Notes under the pieces: model-generated
Database searches by the model: none
The model's input: the letters and a program-made list of their open reading frames with translations, nothing else
Told to the model about the DNA's origin: nothing
Program-made: the position numbers and the translations under genes
Part shown: positions 63,201-64,000 of the stretch, piece after piece
Position numbering within the stretch: the first letter of the stretch is position 1
Layout: the number at the start of each line of letters is the position of its first letter
Source: Corallococcus sp. NCRR
GTDB lineage: Bacteria; Myxococcota; Myxococcia; Myxococcales; Myxococcaceae
Reading direction: 5' to 3'
DNA length: 64,000 nucleotides
NCBI RefSeq assembly: GCF_026965535.1
Contig: NZ_CP114039.1
Coordinates: 4,774,001 to 4,838,000, forward strand

Positions 63201-64000
63201 GTTGCAGTTCGCCAGTCTCAGCTTCGACCTGTCCGTGGAGGAGATCTTCACCACGCTCTGCAACGGCGCCACGCTGGTGCTCGCGCCGCTGGAGAAGCTG
63301 ATGCCGGGAGCGCCGCTGCCCGTGCTGCTGCGTGAGCAGGAGTTGAGTGTCGTCAGCCTCACCCCTGCTGCGCTGGCGGTCACGTCCCCCGAGGCCCTGC
63401 CCGAGGTGCGCACCGTCATCTCCGGCGGTGATGCCCTGCCCGCGGAGGTCGTCGCGCGTTGGGCTCCGGGGCGGCGCCTGCTCAACACCTACGGCCCGAC
63501 GGAAGCCACGGTCATCGCCACACTGGGCGAAGTGGTGGCGGATGGGGCCGTACCGTCCATCGGCAGGCCGCTGGCGAACGTGCGCGTCTACGTGCTGGAC
63601 CCGCATGGGCAGCCGGTGCCCGTGGGCGTGCGCGGTGAGCTGCACATCGGTGGCGTGGGCGTGGCGCGTGGCTACGCGGGACGCCCGGGGCTCACCGCTG
63701 AACGCTTCGTGCCGGACGCCTTCTCGGGTGAAGAGGGCGCCCGTCTCTACCGTACGGGCGACGTGGTGCGCTGGCGTGCGGACGGCCGGTTGGACTTCGT
63801 CGGCCGCCTGGACTCCCAGGTGAAGGTGCGCGGCTTCCGCATCGAGCTGGGCGAGGTCGAAACCGCGCTCGCGCGGCAGCCGGGCGTGAGCGAGGCCGTG
63901 GCGCTGGTGCGGGGCGACGGCGCTGACAAGCGGCTCGTGGGCTACGTCGTGGCGAAGGAGGGCCACTCGCTGGACGTGGACACGCTGCGCGCGGGCCTGG
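42256..64000 (+). CDS. Giant nonribosomal peptide synthetase, seven modules, 3'-truncated
   Basis: At least 7,248 codons in one frame from a TTG at 42256; it runs off the window. Seven C-A-T modules with no epimerase, methyltransferase or thioesterase domain in view. Each C domain has FAQQRLWF and HHIVSDG (HHAISDG in C2; His near 176, 1234, 2291, 3348, 4386, 5424, 6469). Carrier serines (GGHSL) fall near 1046, 2103, 3160, 4205, 5243 and 6281. A-domain codes read by eye against GrsA: A1 DALWLGATF, A2 and A3 DALWLGGTF (both Val-like), A4-A6 DLFNNALTY (Ala in some known enzymes), A7 DLESIGTVI (unassigned). The short lead (LSPEKRAELLKK) before C1 looks like an inter-module linker, so C1 may be a starter condensation domain or receive a chain from another enzyme. 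Product unknown. A7 is cut near its end at the window edge. Confidence 0.93.
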   Translation, partial: MSKRIANLSPEKRAELLKKMAAQKNAAGSPARAAFPPRDRTKPAELSFAQQRLWFMDQLAPGSPLYNVPVAVRLEGALDVPVLERSLREVVRRHESLRTTFQGTESGPVQHFADAAALELERTDVSALAPDAREAEAWRRVREGALRPFDLATGPLMRALLVKLGDADHLLLVVMHHIVSDGWSLGVLVREVAVLYATFLQGQPSPLSELAVQYADYAAWQRETLQGAALERQLSYWREQLSGAPPALELTTDKPRPAARGFRGARTPIQWPRELTDALRSLAQREGATLFMVLMAGWQSLLSRYSGQDDVSVGSPMAGRTRSELEGLIGMFVNTLVLRARFTPELSFQGLVRQLRETMVGATDHQDVPFEKLVEALQPERDSGRTPFFQAMFALQNAPRGPVAVQGLKLNAMEVDTRTAKFDLLLQLTEADGSLSGYVEYDTDLFHAATVARMVEHLRGLLESAVAHPALPVARLPMVKAAERRVLAEDWNRTQAAYPRERPVHALFAEQARKAPDRVAVVQGVDGRTLTYGELDAKANQLAHHLRGLGVKRGTRVGVYVDRSWEMVVGLLGILKAGGAYVPVDRNYPAERIALLLEDAGVEVTLTQRSLVEKLPAGAGTPLCVDTAWEAIRREPETAPDVEVGGEDLAYIIFTSGSTGRPKGVCVPHRGITRLVVGNDFMRFDADAVWSQTGPVAFDASTLELWGALLHGAKLVLAPPHALTLEELGALVRQERVTVLWLTTALYEQMALHQAEALAGVSQVLTGGDVMPLPRAREHLARLTEGAVLVNAYGPTENTTFSTTYTMTSRAVLDGAVSIGKPIGNSTAYVLDTHGDVAGVGVPGELFVGGEGLAWGYLNRADLTAERFVPHPFSPEPGARLYRTGDKARWREDGTLEFLGRTDFQVKVRGFRIELGEIEAALLQHPDVAEATVVARGQGADKQLVGYAVAKPERTLDAAELKAHLRQRLPEYMVPTALMSLDALPLSANGKVDRKALPEPEAPRSEKVFEPPRTETEAKLAAIWAQVLRVPQVGVTDNFFELGGHSLLATQVASRIRAGFGVELPLRELFESATLEALALRLERATRSVAPPLARVSREQPLPLSFAQQRLWFIDQLEPGSPVYNVPLAVRLEGALDVAVLQRALDALVGRHEALRTTFTSHEGTPVQVVHPPSAMPLEVEDLRGVEAGGREEEARRRVMAQGLRSFDLSRGPLVRAQLVRLEEHDHLLALTMHHAISDGWSLGVLVREIGALYAAFVQGQTSSLPELPLQYADYAAWQRGWLQGDALEREVAFWKGRLAGAPAALELPTDRPRPAVRGNAGTMHFFQWSPDMTQRLRALAQREGASLYMVLLAGWQVLLSRYSGQRDISVGSPIAGRTRAELEGLIGFFVNTLVLRARVDGETSFRELLKQVRGTVLEAYEHQDVPFEKLVEALHPERSLSHTPLFQTLLALQNVPQGDLGLPGMALKPVMMESRTSKFDLSVFFVEEGEGLRGSVEYSTELYDAATVRRMVEHLRVLLDAALSRPEAAVSRLPMVDAEERRWILDGGNRMVAEAVGTTPVHALFSEQARKTPDVVALKAHDGRTWTYGELDAKANQLSHHLRSQGVKRGTRVGVYVERSLEMVAGLLAILKAGGAYVPVDRNYPAERIALLLGDAGVGVTLTQRSLVEKLPASAGTPLLLDTVWADAARHPETAPRVEVTGEDLAYVMFTSGSTGRPKGVSVPHRGISRLVLGNDFLRFGPEEVWLQLAPVAFDASTLELWGALLHGAKLVLAPPHALALEELGALLRKERISTLWLTAALYEQMALHQVDALAEVTRVLAGGDVLPVQRVREHLKRLPQGAVLVNGYGPTENTTFSTTHALTRDTSLTSSVPIGKPIGNSTAYVLDAHGDVAGVGVPGELFVGGEGLAWGYLNRADLTAERFVPNVFSTEPGARLYRTGDKARWKEDGTLEFLGRTDFQVKVRGFRIELGEVEAALLQHPHVAEATAVVRDVGGDKRLVAWLVAKPGQNIDPKAVEAELRQRLPEYMVPSAMGVLEALPLTANGKVDRKALMALEAREAGTPFEAPRTEVEKKLAAIWAEVLRVPWVGVRDNFFSLGGHSLLATQVVSRIRSEFGVEISLRVLFEAPVLEVLAERLGTAASHQSEALKSAASDEAPPLSFAQQRLWFIDQMEPGSAIYNVPVAVRLRGTLKRGALVRALDEIVRRHESLRTTFELHEGQPVQRIHPHARLPVVDVDLEEIDSEQREAEVRRRLGVELAEAFDLSKGPLIRASLLKLGATEHVLLITMHHIVSDGWSLGVLIREVGALYAAFTEGRPSPLPELMLQYAGYAAWQRGWLQGETLQKEVDFWRGKLAGAPPVLELPTDRPRPAMRGNAGAVHGFMLPSSLEQGLKALAQREGASLYMVLLAGWQVLLSRYSGQTDISVGSPIAGRTRAEVEGLIGFFVNTLVLRAQVDAEKSFRELLTQVKGTVLEAYEHQDVPFEKLVEALQPERSLSHTPLFQSLLALQNMPEGEARLPGLTMKPLELEIRTSKFDVSVFFTETPQGLSGAVEYSTDLFEAATVRRMVEHLRVLLEGMVAKPDAAVGRLPMLTEAERHQVRVSWNPTATLSPRDMSVHARFETQAKRTPDAVALKAHDGRTWTYGELDAKANQLSHHLRSQGVKRGTRVGVYVERSLEMVAGLLAILKAGGAYVPVDRNYPAERIALLLGDAGVGVTLTQRSLVEKLPASAGTPLLLDTAWSEIAHQPTSAPQGDVGAEDLAYVMFTSGSTGRPKGVSVPHRGITRLVLGNEFLHFGTEEVWLQLAPVAFDASTLELWGALLHGAKLVLAPPHALTLEELGALVKQERISTLWLTAALYEQMALHQVDALAEVSQVLAGGDVLPAQRVREHLKRLPQGAVLVNGYGPTENTTFSTTHALTRDTSLTSSVPIGKPIGNSTAYVLDAHGDLAGVGVPGELFVGGEGLAWGYLNRADLTAERFVPNAFSTEPGARLYRTGDKARWKEDGTLEFLGRTDFQVKVRGFRIELGEVEAALLQHPDVGEAVAVVRDVGGDKRLVAWLVAKPGQNIDPKAVEAELRQRLPEYMVPSAMGVLDVLPLTANGKVDRKALPEIEAIRSEREYEAPRTESEQKLAAIWAEVLRVPRVGVGDNFFALGGHSLLATQVVSRIRKELGAELPLRTLFEAPTLEALARRLETAAHPPPVALEPTASGGPAPLSFAQQRLWFIDQLEPGTALYNVPVAVRLEGELDVGALDWALREIVRRHESLRTTFELHEGQPVQRIQAEARLPMVRIDLEGIDSEQREAEIRRRLGVELAEPFDLSKGPLIRASLLKLGATEHVLLITMHHIVSDGWSLGVLIREVGALYAAFTEGRPSPLPELTLQYAGYAAWQRGWLQGETLQKEVDFWRRKLAGAPPVLELPTDRPRPAVRGNAGAVHGFVLPSSLEQGLKALAQREGASLYMVLLAGWQVLLSRYSGQTDISVGSPIAGRTRAEVEGLIGFFVNTLVLRAQVDAEKSFRELLTQVKGTVLEAYEHQEVPFEKLVEALQPERSLSHTPLFQSLLALQNMPEGEARLPGLTMKPLELELRTSKFDVSVFFTETPQGLSGAVEYSTDLFEAATVRRMVEHLRVLLEGMVAKPEATVGRLPMLTEAERQQVLVTWNQQQAEYARDSTVPRLFEAQAKRTPDAVAVVSGKQRLTYREVEAKANQLAHRLRKLGVGPESRVGLCVERTADVVVGTLGILKAGGAYVPLDPSYPKERLGWLLEDAQGPALVAHSQLLESLPAFSAQAVCLDTDAMLALEPTEAPESGLRPENVAYLIYTSGSTGRPKGVAVTHRNAAAFLAWATETFTEEETKAVLAATSLNFDLSVFELFAPLVRGGSVVVVRNALHLLEEKPEAEVTLINTVPSAMAQLVRLNAVPPSVQVINLAGEALPETLAKAVYAVPTVKKLYNLYGPSEDTTYSTWSLVGRVEVPNIGRPLTNTRAYVLDKYLQPVPVGVAGELFLAGEGQARGYLLRPELTAEKFLPEVHGPEGSRMYRTGDRVRYRADGVLEYLGRVDFQVKVRGFRIELGEVESALRQQEAVKEAVVVAKGEGAEKRLVAYVAPKAGATLESEALKASLRQRLPEYMVPGAVVVLEALPLNSNGKVDRKALPDPEAPTAILAYTAPRTETEAKLAAIWAEVLRVPRVGVKDDFFALGGHSLLATQVVSRVRAEIGAELPLRALFESRTVEALAHQLGQTAFKGKMAMARRLGDAARPLSFAQQRLWFIDQLEPGTALYNVPVAVRLEGTLRQDVLERALCEVVRRHESLRTTFAEKDGQSLQVIHSDMTLHLERVEASGEDARQRIEQEMSTPFDLSRGPLIRALLLKLGGSEHVLVVTMHHIVSDGWSLGVLIREVGALYAAFAEDRPSPLPELPVQYADFAAWQRDGLQGATLQREVDYWKRKLAGAPPVLELPTDRPRPPVRGSAGATYSFPLSRSLTADLKALAQREGASLYMALLAGWQVLLSRYSGQDDISVGSPIAGRTRAEVEGLIGFFVNTLVLRAQVDGGQSFRTLLTQVRETVLGAYEHQDVPFEKLVEALQPERDRRHTPLFQVFLALQNLPESETRLPGLTLKPVAYEGRTSKFDLSLFFMETPDGLTGAVEYSTDLFEAATVRRMAEHLRVLLEDMVAKPDAAMGGLTMLTEAERQQVLVTWNQQQAEYDRDATIPRLFEAQAKRTPNAVAVVSGKQRLTYREVEARANQLAHRLRKLGVGPESRVGLCVDRTADVVVGTLGILKAGGAYVPLDPSYPKERLGWLLEDAQGPALVAHSHLLESLPAFSAQAVCLDREEEWAEESCCELTSEVRPENVAYLIYTSGSTGRPKGVAVTHRNAVAFLAWATETFTEEETKAVLAATSLNFDLSVFELFAPLVRGGSVVVVRNALHLVEEKPEAEVTLINTVPSAMAQLVRLNAVPPSVQVINLAGEALPETLAKAVYAVPTVKKLYNLYGPSEDTTYSTWSLVGRAEVPNIGRPLTNTRAYVLDRYLQPVPVGVAGELFLAGEGQARGYLLRPELTAEKFLPEVYGPEGSRMYRTGDRVRYRADGVLEYLGRVDFQVKVRGFRIELGEVESALRQQEAVKEAVVVAKGEGAEKRLVAYVAPKAGATLEAESLKASLRQRLPEYMVPGAVVVLEALPLNSNGKVDRKALPEPDAPIAQNTYEAPRTEVEAKLAAIWAEVLRVPQVGVKDDFFALGGHSLLATQVVSRVRAEMGAELPLRTLFESRTVESLARQLAKAAFTSNAAMERRLGAAAGPLSFAQQRLWFIEQLEPGTTLYNMPVALRLEGDLDEATLERALREVMRRHEALRTTFEVQGGQPVQVIHSDMALRLERVELSAADARQRIEQEMLKPFDLSRGPLFRALLLKLGNSEHVLVVTMHHIVSDGWSLGVLIREVGTLYAAFSSGQPSPLPELLVQYADYAAWQRNWLRDETLAREVDYWKQSLMGAPPVLELPTDRPRPAVRTNAGTTLDFTLPLDLSRRLSALAQQEGASLFMVLLAGWQVLLSRYTGQTDISVGSPIAGRTRAEVEGLIGFFVNTLVLRTQVDGEASFRELLKQVRGTVLGAYEHQDVPFEKLVEALHPERSLSHTPLFQTSMSLQNVPIEESRLPGLVLKPVAYEGRTSKFDVSVFFTETPQGLSGAVEYSTDLFEAATVRRMVEHLRILLEDMVAKPDATVGRLTMLTEAERQQVLVTWNQQQAEYDRDATIPRLFEAQAKRTPDAVAVVSGKQRLTYREVEAKANQLAHRLRKLGVGPESRVGLCVERTADVVVGTLGILKAGGAYVPLDPSYPKERLGWLLEDAQGPALVAHSHLLESLPAFSAQAVCLDTDATLATEPTDAPESGLRPENVAYLIYTSGSTGRPKGVAVTHRNAAAFLAWATETFTEEETKAVLAATSLNFDLSVFELFAPLVRGGSVVVVRNALHLVEEKPEAEVTLINTVPSAMAQLVRLNAVPPSVLVVNLAGEALPETLAKAVYAVPTVKKLYNLYGPSEDTTYSTWSLVGRAEVPNIGRPLTNTRAYVLDKYLQPVPVGVAGELFLAGEGQARGYLLRPELTAEKFLPEVYGPEGSRMYRTGDRVRYRADGVLEYLGRVDFQVKVRGFRIELGEVESALRQQEAVKDAVVVAKGEGAEKRLVAYVAPKAGTTLEAEALKASLRQRLPEYMVPGTVVVLEALPLNANGKVDRKALPEPEAPASTRTYVAPRTEVEAKLAAIWAEVLRVPQVGVKDDFFALGGHSLLVTQVVSRIRAETGVEMPLRALFEAPTLEALAQRMGTASRAQSPMPGDSLMGTTPPLSFAQQRLWFIDQMEPGTALYNLPVAVRLVGSLDAAALERSLNEVVRRHDSLRTTFEERGGQALQVIRPALSLELGREDLRSVDEARREAEAHRQVKQEMLRPFDLGRGPLIRTRLFTLKEREHVLVVTMHHIVSDGWSLGVLIRELGALYGAFASGQPSPLPELPVQYARYASWQRGRLQGEVLARQVDYWKRKLDGAPPVLELPTDRPRPPERGIAGAKYAFTLSRSLTGALKALAQREGASLYMVLLAGWQVLMARYSGQQDISVGSPIAGRMRAELEGLIGFFVNTLVLRANVDGALSFRRLLAQVRETVLDAYEHQEVPFEKLVEALQPERSRSHTPLFQTMLALQNMPLGELRLPDLVLQPVTVESPIAQFDLSASFMELPQGLSGTLEYSTELFDAGTVQRMVSHLITLFEGAVARPDTHVSRLPLLTGAERREMLVEWNATRAPFPDACLHALFESQVRRAPEAVAAVFEGTQLTYAQLDARANQLAHALRRRGVGPESRVALSVERSLDIVIGLLGILKAGGAWVPVDPLLPRERLAFMLEDSAAQVLVTQQPLVARFPEALHVRVLCLDAEREALAQEPTDAPMTGVTPANMAYLLYTSGSTGTPKGTAVEHRGVANLVTHEAVAYGIGPGSRVLQFASLSFDLSVEEIFTTLCNGATLVLAPLEKLMPGAPLPVLLREQELSVVSLTPAALAVTSPEALPEVRTVISGGDALPAEVVARWAPGRRLLNTYGPTEATVIATLGEVVADGAVPSIGRPLANVRVYVLDPHGQPVPVGVRGELHIGGVGVARGYAGRPGLTAERFVPDAFSGEEGARLYRTGDVVRWRADGRLDFVGRLDSQVKVRGFRIELGEVETALARQPGVSEAVALVRGDGADKRLVGYVVAKEGHSLDVDTLRAGL
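46990..53237 (+). repeat. Tandem duplication of a 3,171-bp A-T-C unit in the NRPS
   Basis: 46990-50066 (A2-T2-C3) aligns with 50161-53237 (A3-T3-C4) at a constant offset of 3,171 bases. The A domains (46990-48417 and 50161-51588) and most of the C domains (48865-50066 and 52036-53237) are almost identical by eye, whereas the carrier domain and the start of C are more diverged. A short diverged patch also lies in the spacer before the A3 core motif (about 47301-47360). Confidence 0.85.
53238..62580 (+). repeat. Three tandem 3,114-bp A-T-C units in the NRPS
   Basis: Units starting near 53238, 56352 and 59466 align at a constant offset of 3,114 bases (for example the block CTGCTGGAGGATGCGCAGGG begins at 53551, 56665 and 59779). 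The A domains are nearly identical in all three; the C domain of the third unit (C7) is clearly more diverged. The boundary with the preceding repeat family falls in the C-A linker just after LPMLTEAER. Confidence 0.85.

Overview
The window looks like a chromosomal segment from a myxobacterium (Myxococcota, Myxococcaceae; Corallococcus or Myxococcus are my best guesses). Reasons: very high G+C with strong third-position bias, a Che3-type chemosensory cluster with CrdA- and CrdB-like genes, a TIGR02265/DUF2378 paralogue, a SitA/SitI-type toxin-immunity pair and a giant nonribosomal peptide synthetase (NRPS). No rRNA, tRNA, CRISPR array or insertion sequence was recognised.

Layout. 1-6201 (mostly minus): a partial family-5 solute-binding protein, an FG-GAP/VCBS repeat protein coupled to a class A penicillin-binding protein, and a TPR membrane protein; a decayed copy of the FG-GAP gene's 3' end lies at about 916-1036. 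6333-9656 (plus): exodeoxyribonuclease III, threonine synthase, then a lipoprotein toxin/double-CXXCG immunity pair overlapping the end of thrC. 9658-24868: GH31 glucosidase, small basic and Cys-containing proteins, GMC oxidoreductase, a membrane histidine kinase, DUF2378 protein, a barrel-like protein, dGTPase, SRAP protein, a single-domain response regulator, an unknown anchored protein and a large hybrid kinase with two receivers and an Hpt. 24890-27441 (minus): Hsp70-like protein, GIY-YIG protein and an unknown partner.

27625-39858 is the Che3-like system: a divergent sigma-54 activator (CrdA-like), then CrdB-like Pal lipoprotein, CheW, a second CheW-like protein, two MCPs, CheA with a C-terminal receiver, CheB and CheR, many of them overlapping by 1-4 bases. 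In Myxococcus xanthus this system sets developmental gene timing by controlling CrdA phosphorylation. The CheA linker carries ten 39-bp tandem repeats.

39934-41921 holds a CpoB/YbgF-like TPR lipoprotein overlapping by one base a UshA-like gene with an in-frame TGA at codon 45. The TGA is followed by a perfect 8-bp hairpin whose GGUCU loop begins 19 nt downstream, the same spacing and loop as the E. coli fdhF SECIS as I remember it. I read it as a selenoprotein (Cys43-Gly44-Sec45). Automatic annotation would split or truncate it.

42256 to the window end is one uninterrupted NRPS frame of at least 7,248 codons, seven C-A-T modules with the seventh cut by the window edge. It was built by tandem duplication of whole A-T-C units (2 x 3,171 bp, then 3 x 3,114 bp). 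By eye the binding codes suggest three Val-like, three Ala-like and one unassigned residue. Its start is odd: a good ATG lies 17 bases upstream in another frame and the only in-frame start is a TTG.
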